From contig NZ_MIKC01000038.1 in the NCBI RefSeq assembly GCF_001730315.1, positions 124,001 to 188,000 on the forward strand: a stretch of 64,000 nt of DNA, given 5' to 3'. A model generated the notes under the pieces. The model searched no databases. It saw only the letters and a program-made list of their open reading frames with translations, and was not told the origin of the DNA. The position numbers and the translations under genes are program-made. This DNA comes from Enterococcus ureilyticus. GTDB lineage: Bacteria > Bacillota > Bacilli > Lactobacillales > Enterococcaceae. This document shows, piece after piece, positions 1 through 8,091 of the stretch (position 1 is the stretch's first letter; every line of letters starts with the position of its first letter).

Positions 1-572
1 CCTTGTGACACAGCACCATCAGCTAATGCTTCCATAAATATATCAACAAATGCAGGACTACACCCTGCAACAGTTCCAAACGTTCCAAGAATATGTTCAT
101 TGACCTCTTTTACTTTTCCTAATGATTCTAAAACGTTCAGAGCGTCCGCTTTTAACGCACCCGGCATATCATTGGCGAAAACCGCTCCAATCATACCAGC
201 GTTAACACTTACAGGAGTATTTGGAATAGCATGAACCACATGGATTTCTTCACCTAACACAGCTTGTGCTTCTTCTACTGTATGTCCTGTTGCAACGGAG
301 ATAAGAATTGTATTTTTTGCCATAAAAGGAGCTGCTTGTTTTAAAATTTCTAAAACAATTTTGGCTCCTGTAGCAATAAAAATAACCTGACACTCTTTTA
401 ATGAAGTGTAGTCTTTGATCAATCGAAACCCCAATTTTTCTTGCAGAGCCTCAGCTGTACCGCTCGAACCACCTTTTACAAATAAGTTCTCTGGGGCTAC
501 TGTGTTAGCCTTTAAAAGTCCTTCGATCATTGCACTGCCCATATGCCCTGCTCCGATAAATCCAATATTCAT
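1..572 (-). CDS. proC: Pyrroline-5-carboxylate reductase, 3' end beyond the window
   Basis: Last enzyme of proline synthesis, reducing pyrroline-5-carboxylate to proline with NAD(P)H in the cytosol. The first 190 residues are visible. They start with a Rossmann motif (MNIGFIGAGHMGSAM) and continue with the ProC signatures AIPNTPVSVNAGM and SPAFVDIFMEALADGAV, which lie at the substrate and dimer region of the family. The ATG at 570-572 follows a good ribosome site (AAGGAG). The frame is open to the window edge, so the gene is cut by the window and not visibly broken. It runs in the same direction as the phosphohexomutase upstream of it, separated by a hairpin. Identity is close to certain. Confidence 0.95.
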   Translation of the reverse strand, partial: MNIGFIGAGHMGSAMIEGLLKANTVAPENLFVKGGSSGTAEALQEKLGFRLIKDYTSLKECQVIFIATGAKIVLEILKQAAPFMAKNTILISVATGHTVEEAQAVLGEEIHVVHAIPNTPVSVNAGMIGAVFANDMPGALKADALNVLESLGKVKEVNEHILGTFGTVAGCSPAFVDIFMEALADGAVSQ

Positions 573-603
573 AGTATCACTCCTTATGATTTTCGCAAAC
601 GAA

Positions 604-640
604 GGGACTGAAATAAACTTTTTATTTAGTTTTCAGCCCC
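604..640 (-). terminator. Hairpin between pgcA and proC
   Basis: Arms 604-617 and 625-640 pair with few mismatches (GGGACTGAAA against TTTCAGCCCC). On the minus strand the hairpin lies just past the pgcA stop. The sequence after it is only moderately T-rich, so termination may be partial. Confidence 0.5.
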
Positions 641-648
641 AGGTATTG

Positions 649-2373
649 CTATTCAGTTAATGCATTAATTGCTCGTTCAAAATTTTTAATTTTTTGGTCT
701 GCTTCATTTTGTGAAACAGCCTTAGTTGCTAAATAGAACTTGATTTTTGGTTCTGTTCCAGATGGACGGATTGCAATCCAGCTGCCATCTTCCAAGAAGT
801 ATTTTAATACATCTGCAGGTGGTGTCGTTAAAGCTTCGACTTCCTTTTCAGCGGATGTTCTCGTTTGTTCTTTGAAATCTTCTGTTTGTATTACTTTGAA
901 ACCAGCAAATGATGTTGGTGCTTCTTCACGGAATTTTTTCATTAATGCTTTAATCTTTTCACTGCCTTCGATCCCACTTAATGTCACTGAAATCGTCTTT
1001 TCTTCAAAATAGCCGTACTCTTCAAAAATACCTTGTAGACCATCATATAAAGTTTTCCCTTGTTTCTTGTAGAAAGCTGCAACTTCTGCTAACAAAACAA
1101 GTGCTTGGATTGCATCTTTATCACGAACAAAGGACTTAACTAAATAGCCATAACTTTCTTCAAAACCAAACATAAATGTTTGAGAATGATCTTCTTCATA
1201 TTGCTCGATTTTTTCAGCAATGAATTTAAATCCAGTTAAGACATCAACCATTTTGGTATTGTATTTAGTTGTGATTGCTGTAGCTAATTCACTGGACACG
1301 ATTGATTTCAAGACAACTGCATTTTCAGGTAAGGTTCCTGCTTGCTTGTGTGCTTCTAAAATGTATTGGATCATGATTGACCCCAATTGATTACCCGTTA
1401 ATACTTGATAAGTACCATTTGGTAAACGCACAGCCGCACCTAGACGATCTGCATCAGGATCAGTTGCGATCAATAAATCGGCTCCTTCTTTTTCGCCTAA
1501 ACGAATCGCATATTCAAATGCAGAATGCTCTTCCGGGTTAGGAGACTTAACCGTTGTAAAGTCAGGATCAGGAATTGCTTGTTCTGGAACTAAAATAAAT
1601 TTCTCAAAGCCCGCCTGTTTTAATGCTTTTTCACCTAGCATTTTGCCTGTGCCATGGAGTGGTGTATAAACTAGTTTTAATTCTTTACCCATTTCATTGA
1701 TCAATTCTTGGTTGATAGTAACCGATCGAATTTCTTTCAAATATGCATCATCGACCTCTGCTCCAATGATTGTAATCAAATCACTAGATTTTGCTTGATC
1801 ATCTGCTAAAACTTCAACTTTCAATGGGTTCTCAACTTCTCGCACAAATCGTGTCAAAGCATCTGCATCCGCCGGTGGCATTTGTCCGCCATCTGCGCCA
1901 TATACTTTGTAACCATTGTACGCAGCCGGATTGTGGGATGCTGTGATCATAATCCCTGAAAATGCATTCAAATAGCGAACTGCAAATGATAGTTCTGGTG
2001 TTGGCCGTAAACTTTCAAAGACAAATGCTGGAATGCCATGCTGTGCTAACGTTTTAGCAGCCTCCATGGCAAATTCTGGTGACATGTGGCGAGAATCATA
2101 AGCAATCGCAACACCACGTTTTTTAGTATCCGCTCCTTCAGCATCCATGAAACGTGCTAAGCCTTCTGTTGCTTGGCGAATCGTAAAAATATTCATACGA
2201 TTGATCCCCGCACCTAAGATACCACGCATTCCAGCAGTACCAAACTCTAGCGGCGCATAAAAAGCATCTTCACATTTCGCTGGATCTTCTTTGAGATCGT
2301 TTAATTCTTTTTTTAAATTTTCTGGTATATTTTCTTCATTTATCCACTGTTCATAGACTTGTTCCCAAGACAT
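649..2373 (-). CDS. pgcA: Phospho-sugar mutase (phosphoglucomutase / phosphomannomutase family)
   Basis: Alpha-D-phosphohexomutase, 574 residues, interconverting glucose 1- and 6-phosphate and feeding UDP-glucose, glycolipid and wall polymer synthesis. All four family loops are visible: the phosphoserine loop TASHNP near residue 146, the magnesium loop DPDADR, the sugar-recognition loop GFEESYGY and the C-terminal phosphate loop RPSGTEPK. The ATG at 2371-2373 was chosen over an in-frame codon 17 codons upstream because AAAAGAGGTG precedes it at the right distance and the protein then begins MSWEQVYEQW, as relatives do. A TATACT -10 sequence lies about 40 bases upstream. PgcA is inferred from length and relatives; manB-type activity is possible. 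Confidence 0.9.
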   Translation of the reverse strand: MSWEQVYEQWINEENIPENLKKELNDLKEDPAKCEDAFYAPLEFGTAGMRGILGAGINRMNIFTIRQATEGLARFMDAEGADTKKRGVAIAYDSRHMSPEFAMEAAKTLAQHGIPAFVFESLRPTPELSFAVRYLNAFSGIMITASHNPAAYNGYKVYGADGGQMPPADADALTRFVREVENPLKVEVLADDQAKSSDLITIIGAEVDDAYLKEIRSVTINQELINEMGKELKLVYTPLHGTGKMLGEKALKQAGFEKFILVPEQAIPDPDFTTVKSPNPEEHSAFEYAIRLGEKEGADLLIATDPDADRLGAAVRLPNGTYQVLTGNQLGSIMIQYILEAHKQAGTLPENAVVLKSIVSSELATAITTKYNTKMVDVLTGFKFIAEKIEQYEEDHSQTFMFGFEESYGYLVKSFVRDKDAIQALVLLAEVAAFYKKQGKTLYDGLQGIFEEYGYFEEKTISVTLSGIEGSEKIKALMKKFREEAPTSFAGFKVIQTEDFKEQTRTSAEKEVEALTTPPADVLKYFLEDGSWIAIRPSGTEPKIKFYLATKAVSQNEADQKIKNFERAINALTE

Positions 2374-2433
2374 GTTCGCACCTCTTTTATCATTTGTTTT
2401 CTTACCCACTAGTAAGTATATCATTCCAAAGCT

Positions 2434-2456
2434 TTTGAGGAAAGTAATCCCTCAAA
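2434..2456 (-). other. Small inverted repeat between nitroreductase and pgcA
   Basis: TTTGAGG (2434-2440) and CCTCAAA (2450-2456) form a 7-bp stem with a 9-base loop, without a clear T-run. It could be a weak terminator or attenuator after the nitroreductase gene. Confidence 0.3.
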
Positions 2457-2471
2457 TAAAGCCATGGGTAT

Positions 2472-3197
2472 TTATTTTAATAGGTTTTGGTATCGCAATA
2501 ACTGATCAGTAAGCATGGTTGGTTCAGTTGCAAAGTAATCAGCAAACTTTTGGCTCCAACGTTTTGTTTCCCTCGCTTCGCCAAACATATCCATTATTTT
2601 ATTATATTGTTCAATCACCGTGTACTCATACGGCAAATATCTATCATAGTGAACAACAGCAGCTTCTGGTAAGCGTGGCTTGACCTTCATCTCAACGATT
2701 GGTTTTCCAATACTCAACCCAAATAAAGGGAATGTACTATCAGGTAACCCTAGTAATTGACTGATCTCTTGACCATGCTTGCGAATACTACCAACAACGA
2801 CTGTCCCTAATCCCAAACTTTCTGCAGCAATCACAGCATTTTCAAGCGCTAAAGCGGCATCTGTTGTGGCTAACAGGATTGGTTCGATACTTTCGTTAAT
2901 TGGATAAACACTGCCATGAGCTTCACTAACCATTTTCGTCCGATGAAGATCACCAACAAAAAGTAAAAAAGCTGAACTCTTCAACATATGGGGATTTCCA
3001 GGATTCCACTCAACGAGCTGTCCACGAATCTGCTCATCTTGGATCACAATAATACTGTAAAATTGCCCATTCATCCAACTTGGTGCTTGTCTAGAAGAAT
3101 CCAATATCGCTTGTAGGTCTTGCTTTGGCAGAATGTAATTCTCGTCAAAATCGCGATAGCTTCGGCGGTTCTTCAATAGTTCGATTGTTTTGTTCAT
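2472..3197 (-). CDS. NADPH-dependent nitroreductase / flavin oxidoreductase (NfsA-FRP type)
   Basis: FMN-dependent oxidoreductase of the nitroreductase fold, 241 residues. The N-terminal RRSYRDF motif binds FMN phosphate, the AAESLGLGTVVVGSIR segment is the conserved central helix-strand of the family, and the C-terminal SQKFADYFATEP extension is typical of the NfsA/FRP branch. The natural substrate is unknown; these enzymes reduce quinones, nitro compounds or free flavin. The ATG at 3195-3197 follows GGAGGAGATCAAT and is preferred to an upstream in-frame ATG that has no ribosome site. It starts 29 bases after the MocR-type regulator gene on the same strand, so the two are probably cotranscribed. 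Confidence 0.85.
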   Translation of the reverse strand: MNKTIELLKNRRSYRDFDENYILPKQDLQAILDSSRQAPSWMNGQFYSIIVIQDEQIRGQLVEWNPGNPHMLKSSAFLLFVGDLHRTKMVSEAHGSVYPINESIEPILLATTDAALALENAVIAAESLGLGTVVVGSIRKHGQEISQLLGLPDSTFPLFGLSIGKPIVEMKVKPRLPEAAVVHYDRYLPYEYTVIEQYNKIMDMFGEARETKRWSQKFADYFATEPTMLTDQLLRYQNLLK

Positions 3198-3226
3198 ATT
3201 GATCTCCTCCATTTCCTTCTATTTTA

Positions 3227-4669
3227 TCATAGTGTAACAGAATCCAAAGTAATTTTTTTAGTGATCGTCTTCAATTTGGTTTCAAAGTTAGGTATTTGCT
3301 CATGATCGATTCTAGAAAAATTAATCCTAATACTGTCTTGTTTTTCACTAAAAAAGAAACTTGGAGCGATCAATAATCCCTCCTGTAAAAAACACGCCCA
3401 ATCTTTTTGTTTAAGCCTTCCTTGTTTCCATTTTGCCCATATGTAAAAACCACCTTTAGGCATACTTACTTCCCATTCCGGCATCTTAGCGAGTATATCG
3501 AACACCGCTTTGCCTCTTTGTTCCAAACATTGTGTTAAGTTTGAAACTTTTTTAGAAAAGTCTTCATCGGTCAGTGCTAAATTTGCTAATAATTGTGGAA
3601 AAATACTTAACGAAAAATCCATCATCTTTCTAGCTTCCGCTAATTGTCGAATCACAGTTGTTGGTGCACTTAACCAACCAATTTTTGTCGTAGAACCAAG
3701 AATTTTCGAGAGCGAACCAATGTACAAGACATTTTCAGGATCTATTTTTTTTAATGGTTGGATTTGTTCTGAAGGAATGAAGTTTAATTTTGCAAATACG
3801 TCATCTTCCAAAATCGGTATTTGATAATTTTGACAAAGTTTTACTAACGCTTTTCGTCGTTTCATCGACATTGTTTTCCCTGTAGGATTTTGAAATGATG
3901 GATTAACCATGACCATTTTCACTCGATGTTGACGGATCACTTTTTCAAGTGAGGTCAAATCGATTCCTTCTTGATCCATGTTCACGCCATACAAGCGAAT
4001 TCCTGCTGCTTGAAAGATGGGCAGAGCATAAAGAAAAGATGGATCTTCGATTGCAACACTATCTCCAGATTGCAACAATACTTGTAAAATCAAAAATAAT
4101 GCTTGTTGTGCACCAGAAGTGATCAATAAACTTTCAGAAGGCAAGGAAAAACCGGATTCTTTTTCGGCTTTTTGACTAATTGATTGCCGTAAAGGGAAAT
4201 AACCTAAATCATCTTGCTGTTCTTCTTCTAAAAAATGTTTCCAAGTCAATGGTGGAAATGAAAAGCTTGGGATTAAATCTAGCGGTAGTTCTCCCGTATA
4301 TAAATCTAGTGTCTCGTCACTTGCTTGTTTGATCATTTGTTCGATTTGTTCCATAAAAGGATCTACCTTTGCAAAAGCATTTTGTTCCAAATAACGCCGC
4401 CAATCTGTTCTTGGCGTCGTACTAATTCCCCATTTCCCTTCATTGACCATCGTTCCACTGCCCTGTTTTCTAACGATCCAGCCTAAAGCAACAAGCTCAT
4501 CTAATGCATGAACAACGGTAGAGCGATTCACTTGAAAGTAATCTGCTAGTTTTCTCTCCGATGGTAAACGTTCTCCTGGAAGAAGCATTCCATTTTTGAT
4601 GTGAGCTAGAATCAGCTCAATAATACTTACATAAATTGGAACGCCTTTTTCTTTATTTAGTGACCACAT
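3227..4669 (-). CDS. MocR/PdxR-like regulator: GntR winged helix fused to an aminotransferase domain
   Basis: 480 residues. Residues 9-75 form a GntR-type winged helix (LPSERKLADYFQVNRSTV is the recognition region). A fold-type I aminotransferase domain fills the rest and carries the PLP-binding lysine in SLSK (about residue 322), plus NPSFQNPTG and the EDDVFAKL region. Members of this family sense PLP or other amines. The divergent neighbours are pyridoxine kinase and a probable vitamin B6 ECF subunit, which points to a PdxR-like role in vitamin B6 homeostasis; that is inference from context. The start at 4667-4669 follows CAGGAGGGAATAT; the longer frame upstream is made of repeat sequence and is not credible. 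Confidence 0.85.
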   Translation of the reverse strand: MWSLNKEKGVPIYVSIIELILAHIKNGMLLPGERLPSERKLADYFQVNRSTVVHALDELVALGWIVRKQGSGTMVNEGKWGISTTPRTDWRRYLEQNAFAKVDPFMEQIEQMIKQASDETLDLYTGELPLDLIPSFSFPPLTWKHFLEEEQQDDLGYFPLRQSISQKAEKESGFSLPSESLLITSGAQQALFLILQVLLQSGDSVAIEDPSFLYALPIFQAAGIRLYGVNMDQEGIDLTSLEKVIRQHRVKMVMVNPSFQNPTGKTMSMKRRKALVKLCQNYQIPILEDDVFAKLNFIPSEQIQPLKKIDPENVLYIGSLSKILGSTTKIGWLSAPTTVIRQLAEARKMMDFSLSIFPQLLANLALTDEDFSKKVSNLTQCLEQRGKAVFDILAKMPEWEVSMPKGGFYIWAKWKQGRLKQKDWACFLQEGLLIAPSFFFSEKQDSIRINFSRIDHEQIPNFETKLKTITKKITLDSVTL

Positions 4670-4720
4670 ATATTCCCTCCTGTTTGCTGATGTTTTCTTT
4701 TGGTTAGTTCTTTTGAGCAC

Positions 4721-4850
4721 CTCTGACTTTGCTTGTCTTATACTGCTCAACATCAAATCTCTTCGTTCTTTGTGTTTCAAATATCGGAACAACTCTCGCT
4801 TTGCTCGTCTTGTACTGCTCAACATCAAATCTCTTCGTTCTTTGTGTTTC
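4721..4850. repeat. Two direct repeat copies about 58 bp long, 72 bp apart
   Basis: Bases 4721-4778 and 4793-4850 match apart from about four differences. The shared core includes TACTGCTCAACATCAAATC and CTTCGTTCTTTGTGTTTC. They lie between the MocR-type gene and pdxK, upstream of the regulator's start. The copies read open in more than one frame and extend neighbouring frames artificially. Function is unknown: a dispersed intergenic repeat or part of the regulatory region. Confidence 0.8.
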
Positions 4851-4854
4851 GCAG

Positions 4855-4885
4855 CAATTGGATGACCTGAAAATAACCCAATTGG
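4855..4885. promoter_or_regulatory. Candidate operator: direct repeat CAATTGG spaced 24 bp
   Basis: CAATTGG at 4855-4861 and 4879-4885, each followed by one base and then TG, sits just upstream of a likely pdxK promoter (TACAAT near 4911-4916, poor -35). MocR-family regulators are known to bind direct repeats in the intergenic region of a divergent target gene, and this arrangement fits. The assignment is inference. Confidence 0.4.
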
Positions 4886-4953
4886 CTGTTTTTGTCAACT
4901 GATGTTTGTTTTACAATACAGATATCAAAATATTTTTGAATAGAGGTTGGACA

Positions 4954-5778
4954 ATGATTAAAAAAGTATTGACAGTTGCGGGTTCTGATTCAAGTGGGGG
5001 TGCGGGGATTCAAGCTGATTTAAAAACTTTTGAAGAATATGGAACTTTTGGGTTTTCTGCTTTGACTAGTATCGTGACGATGGATCCTGATGAGGGTTGG
5101 AGTCATTTGGTTACTCCAATTGCGGCTGAATTAGTAGAAAAACAATTGAAAACCATTTTTGCCGGTGGCGCGCTTGATGCGATGAAAACAGGTATGCTTG
5201 GTACTATCGAAGCGATTGAAATTACAAGAGCTTATATTGACAAGTTTGCCATGAACAACATTGTGATCGATCCCGTAATGGCTTGTAAAGGAACCAGTGA
5301 ACTCCTGCAGCCTGAAAATGTCGCTGCAATGACTCGTTTACTTTTATCGAAAGCGACAATTACAACACCTAACTTAGTCGAGGCTGGGATTCTATCAGGC
5401 CTTGGAGATTTAACTTCTGTGAATCAAATGAAGGAAGCTGCAAAAAAAATCATAGATTTAGGCCCTAAAAATGTCGTGATCAAAGGTGGCCACCGCTTAA
5501 AAGTAGATAAAGCAATCGATCTTTTTTATGATGGAAATAAATTTACCATTTTTGAAGATGAGTTGTTTTCAACTGATTATAATCATGGGGCAGGATGTAC
5601 TTTCGCAGCAGCTGTAACTGCTGGTCTCGCTAAAGGCTATTCAGTCGTTGAAGCTGTTGCTCTCGCTAAGCAATTTGTATCAGCCGCTATTAAAAACGGT
5701 CAAAAAATCAATCCATTTCTCGGTCATGTTTGGCATGGTGCTTATAATCAAGCTGAGAGTCGAATGAACAATAAATAA
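4954..5778 (+). CDS. pdxK: Pyridoxine/pyridoxal kinase (ThiD-like PdxK)
   Basis: Ribokinase-superfamily kinase, 274 residues, phosphorylating pyridoxine, pyridoxal or pyridoxamine in vitamin B6 salvage. The N-terminal GSDSSGGAGIQADLKTF motif binds substrate. The C-terminal NHGAGCTFAAAVTAG motif forms the anion hole and holds the catalytic site; its cysteine is typical of the ThiD-like PdxK group in Firmicutes. HMP-phosphate kinase (ThiD) is the main alternative, but no other thiamine gene is nearby, while a MocR regulator is divergent and an ECF subunit follows. The start at 4954 has TAGAGGTTGG before it. It is followed after 11 bases by the transporter gene, so the two form an operon. Confidence 0.85.
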   Translation: MIKKVLTVAGSDSSGGAGIQADLKTFEEYGTFGFSALTSIVTMDPDEGWSHLVTPIAAELVEKQLKTIFAGGALDAMKTGMLGTIEAIEITRAYIDKFAMNNIVIDPVMACKGTSELLQPENVAAMTRLLLSKATITTPNLVEAGILSGLGDLTSVNQMKEAAKKIIDLGPKNVVIKGGHRLKVDKAIDLFYDGNKFTIFEDELFSTDYNHGAGCTFAAAVTAGLAKGYSVVEAVALAKQFVSAAIKNGQKINPFLGHVWHGAYNQAESRMNNK

Positions 5779-5789
5779 GGAGTGATTCA

Positions 5790-6338
5790 ATGAATCAGAA
5801 AAGTTCAACAAATTCAATTGTTTTCATTGGACTATTTGCAGCTTTAACTGTTTTAGGTACAATGATTAAAATTCCAATGCCGACTGGCGCTTTTGCTCAT
5901 TTAGGGAATTCAGTTTTATTATTAGCCGTACTTTTGATTGGTTACAAAAAAGGCGCTTTAGCTGGAGGGTTGGGGTTTGCAATTTTTGATGTCTTAAACG
6001 GATTTGCTGCTGAGGCTCCTTACTTTATTTTGGAAAGCTTTATTGTTGGTGGAGCGGCAGCCTTAGCAATTTTGTTTTTCCGTCAAAATATTGATACTAT
6101 TTGGAAAGTTGTAGTGGTCGCTATCGCAACTGGTATTGCTAAAATAGTGATGACTCAATTAAAGAATACTGTCATGGGTCTGCTTGCGGGCGCTGACTTT
6201 AACGTAGCTTTTGCAAGTGCTTTATCTAAATTACCAGCAACTCTGATTAATGTTGTTACAACTATTATCATTGTGACACTAGTTTATTTTCCACTAAAAA
6301 AAGCAATGACTATTATTTTTTCAAAGCAATCATTTTAA
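5790..6338 (+). CDS. ECF transporter substrate-binding (S) subunit, probably for vitamin B6
   Basis: Hydrophobic protein of 182 residues with about six membrane segments, starting with a short polar N-terminus and the segment IVFIGLFAALTVLGTMIKIPMP typical of S subunits in its spacing of Ala, Gly and Pro. S subunits capture a vitamin and dock on a shared EcfA-A'-T module that is encoded elsewhere and is not in this window. Directly downstream of pdxK with a clear ribosome site (AAGGAG), it most likely imports pyridoxine or a relative (PdxU-like). Substrate is inferred from the operon, not from the sequence. Confidence 0.75.
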   Translation: MNQKSSTNSIVFIGLFAALTVLGTMIKIPMPTGAFAHLGNSVLLLAVLLIGYKKGALAGGLGFAIFDVLNGFAAEAPYFILESFIVGGAAALAILFFRQNIDTIWKVVVVAIATGIAKIVMTQLKNTVMGLLAGADFNVAFASALSKLPATLINVVTTIIIVTLVYFPLKKAMTIIFSKQSF

Positions 6339-6355
6339 CTTTTGATTAAAGAAAC

Positions 6356-6400
6356 TCCGCTCATCTTGGTTATTTTCCAAAATAAGCGGAGCTTTTTTTA
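6356..6400 (+). terminator. Terminator of the pdxK operon, likely bidirectional
   Basis: CTCCGCT (6356-6362) pairs with AGCGGAG (6386-6392), helped by AATAA/TTATT in the loop region, and is followed by seven T. It lies between two convergent genes, and the minus strand also has a T-rich stretch after the stem. Confidence 0.85.
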
Positions 6401-7381
6401 TTCATCTTTGCTAAAGATACTTTCTAGTATCCAAAAGACGATTCCTGCTATAGGAAAAATCGTCCAGTTTGTTACCCAATTTCCTAAGATAAATCCTTGG
6501 ACTAAAAAGATTGCCACAACGATTGGCCAATAAATCTTTTCAAGCGCTTGGAACCAAGCTGGTCTCTTACTATCACGCTCAGCTTTTGCTCTAGGACCAG
6601 GCTCATCTTCATCAGAAATAAAATAAGTCTGATCGATCATTTTGGTGAAACTTCCCATAATAACACCACCAAAAATGAAGAAGAAAACCCCCAAAGACAC
6701 TACTGCTAATAAAAAAGCGATACTAAACACTTCGGATGCTTCTGAACGATACAATTCTGAAAACACAATCAGAGGAATCACTGAAAGAATACACAATGCC
6801 ACTCCAGTAACAATACAAAAGACAAACGATCGCTGAAAAAGTTCTTTTCTTTTTTTCATCTCATTTTTCACTTCTATTAAAATAAATCTGTCGTTGAGTT
6901 TTTTATTTTCATTCGACATACTTGTTCCAGCAATAATAAAGAGTGGTACACCAATCGCCGCCCCCAACAATACGAATGGTAATCCAAATATCCCACCTAT
7001 ATTTTCACCATAAAAACCCATTGTTGCAAAAAAAAGTGCAACACCTATCATAATTGCCATAACACCTAACCCTATTTGAGTAGCTCCTTTTCGGCGTTTA
7101 TTAAGAAAAGCAACTGCCTCATCTACCTTAATCGCATCTATTTCAACTCCTTTTTCATCGATAAATTCTTGTTTTATATTCATTTCATCGACTAACTCAT
7201 CGATAGATCCAAACTCTGAAATCACTCCACCAATGGCTTCATTTTCAGATTTCCCTTGGCTTTTTAAATCTTCGTATCGATCTTCTGCACTTGCTAATAA
7301 ATCTTCTTTCAATTGTTTTGTTTGATTCGTTTCAGTTACCCCTAAAAATAAACTATCGATATAATTTTTGATGGTTTTCAT
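6398..7381 (-). CDS. Membrane protein with N-terminal HAAS/permease-prefix domain
   Basis: 327 residues. The first 75 or so form a soluble helical domain (LLASAEDRYEDLKSQGKSE, then VISEFGSIDELVDEM), the pattern of the HAAS or permease prefix domain found in proteins that travel with PadR regulators. It is followed by several membrane segments, the clearest at about residues 100-125, 130-150, 185-215, 220-245 and 285-320. The stop and start of the regulator gene overlap as TAATG, so the two are translationally coupled. Family members are thought to act with PadR proteins in envelope stress or sensing; the exact function is unknown. Confidence 0.75.
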   Translation of the reverse strand: MKTIKNYIDSLFLGVTETNQTKQLKEDLLASAEDRYEDLKSQGKSENEAIGGVISEFGSIDELVDEMNIKQEFIDEKGVEIDAIKVDEAVAFLNKRRKGATQIGLGVMAIMIGVALFFATMGFYGENIGGIFGLPFVLLGAAIGVPLFIIAGTSMSNENKKLNDRFILIEVKNEMKKRKELFQRSFVFCIVTGVALCILSVIPLIVFSELYRSEASEVFSIAFLLAVVSLGVFFFIFGGVIMGSFTKMIDQTYFISDEDEPGPRAKAERDSKRPAWFQALEKIYWPIVVAIFLVQGFILGNWVTNWTIFPIAGIVFWILESIFSKDE

Positions 7382-7710
7382 TATCTTTCCTCCTTGATAA
7401 AACGTTCAACAACTTTTTTCGTAAGTGTCCATTCTGCTATTTTTTCTTTCAAATAAGAATCGCCAGAAGCTGTTATTTTATAATAAGTTCTTTTTTTTCC
7501 ATGAGTAATCTGACCAGGAAATGATTCGATAAACCCATTTTTTTCTAAACGATTAAAGGCTGAGTATAATGTTGTTTCTTTAATTGAATAATTATTTTCA
7601 GAAATCTCTGTGATTCGTTTGGAAATTGCATACCCATAAGAATCACCTTCTTGTAATACAGATAAAATGAACGTATCATTGTAGCCTCTTATTGCATCAC
7701 TACCGATCAT
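7381..7710 (-). CDS. PadR-family transcriptional regulator
   Basis: Winged-helix repressor of 109 residues. FILSVLQEGDSYGYAISKRI is the PadR helix 1-2 signature, TLYSAFNRLEKNGFIES the recognition helix and start of the wing, and KKRTYYKITASG the wing strand. The short length, without a large C-terminal domain, matches PadR subfamily 2. These usually repress their own operon, which here includes the HAAS-domain membrane protein. GGAGGTG lies before the ATG. A clear promoter and inverted repeats are upstream. Confidence 0.85.
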   Translation of the reverse strand: MIGSDAIRGYNDTFILSVLQEGDSYGYAISKRITEISENNYSIKETTLYSAFNRLEKNGFIESFPGQITHGKKRTYYKITASGDSYLKEKIAEWTLTKKVVERFIKEER

Positions 7711-7736
7711 TAAAACACCTCCGATTACTCCATCTA

Positions 7737-7790
7737 ACGTACTACGTCTATCGTTGTAATTATCATACCATGATTACCACGACAGGTAAA
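7737..7790 (-). promoter_or_regulatory. padR promoter with candidate operator
   Basis: On the minus strand TTTACC (7785-7790) and TATGAT (7762-7767) are 17 bp apart. A perfect 11-bp palindrome, ACGTAGTACGT (7737-7747), lies about 10 to 20 bases past the predicted start. A longer imperfect inverted repeat (GTAATCAT ... ATAATTAC) spans the -10. Either could be the autoregulatory site. Confidence 0.55.
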
Positions 7791-7803
7791 GTAAAAATCG
7801 AAA

Positions 7804-7847
7804 TAAAAAAAGTCTGAGATATAACTCGTAGAGTTATATCTCAGACT
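7804..7847 (-). terminator. Strong hairpin terminator, downstream end of the guaC transcript
   Basis: Arms 7811-7827 and 7831-7847 are a perfect 17-bp inverted repeat with a 3-base loop. On the minus strand the stem is followed by seven T. It lies about 245 bases beyond the guaC stop. Confidence 0.85.
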
Positions 7848-8091
7848 CAAGGGATTCGAATAAACAGTGGAAGCAAAAGCAACTTATTTGGAAACAAGTT
7901 GAAATTGTTGCATAACACAACAAGGAATGAGTTGATGTTGCACAGTACCTACTTGGTCACAAAAATTTGGAGAACATCAATTAGAAATCATTCAACATCG
8001 ATAGTAGAAATTTCATGTTTCTTGTCATTTTAGTAAATTCCCTCTTATTTCTCAGAGTTACTACACTTCTATCCCAGCTTCCTTTTTACAA
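7848..8091. other. Intergenic stretch after guaC with no supportable gene
   Basis: With the terminator and the padR promoter, this makes up about 380 bases without a convincing gene. Read on the minus strand it would form the 3' untranslated part of the guaC transcript. It contains only a 15-codon frame (ATG at 8024-8026) behind a GAGGGAA-like site. GTGGAAGCAAAAGCAAC (7867-7883) resembles the terminator arm at 57313, suggesting a dispersed intergenic element. Confidence 0.5.

Noticed and set aside
649-1012. Plus-strand frames antisense to pgcA and several similar ones under dnaE, pyc, pyk and purH
   Set aside because: They are shadows of long, clearly identified genes and lack ribosome sites.
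4721-4850. Possible CRISPR-like repeat
   Set aside because: Only two copies, far too long for a CRISPR repeat, with a 14-base gap and no cas genes.
4704-4898. Open frame overlapping the region upstream of the MocR-type gene
   Set aside because: It is made of the two direct-repeat copies, has no ribosome site, and its repeated peptide is explained by the DNA repeat.
6342-6533. Plus-strand frame after the pdxK operon
   Set aside because: It reads across a terminator and antisense to the HAAS-domain gene, with no ribosome site.
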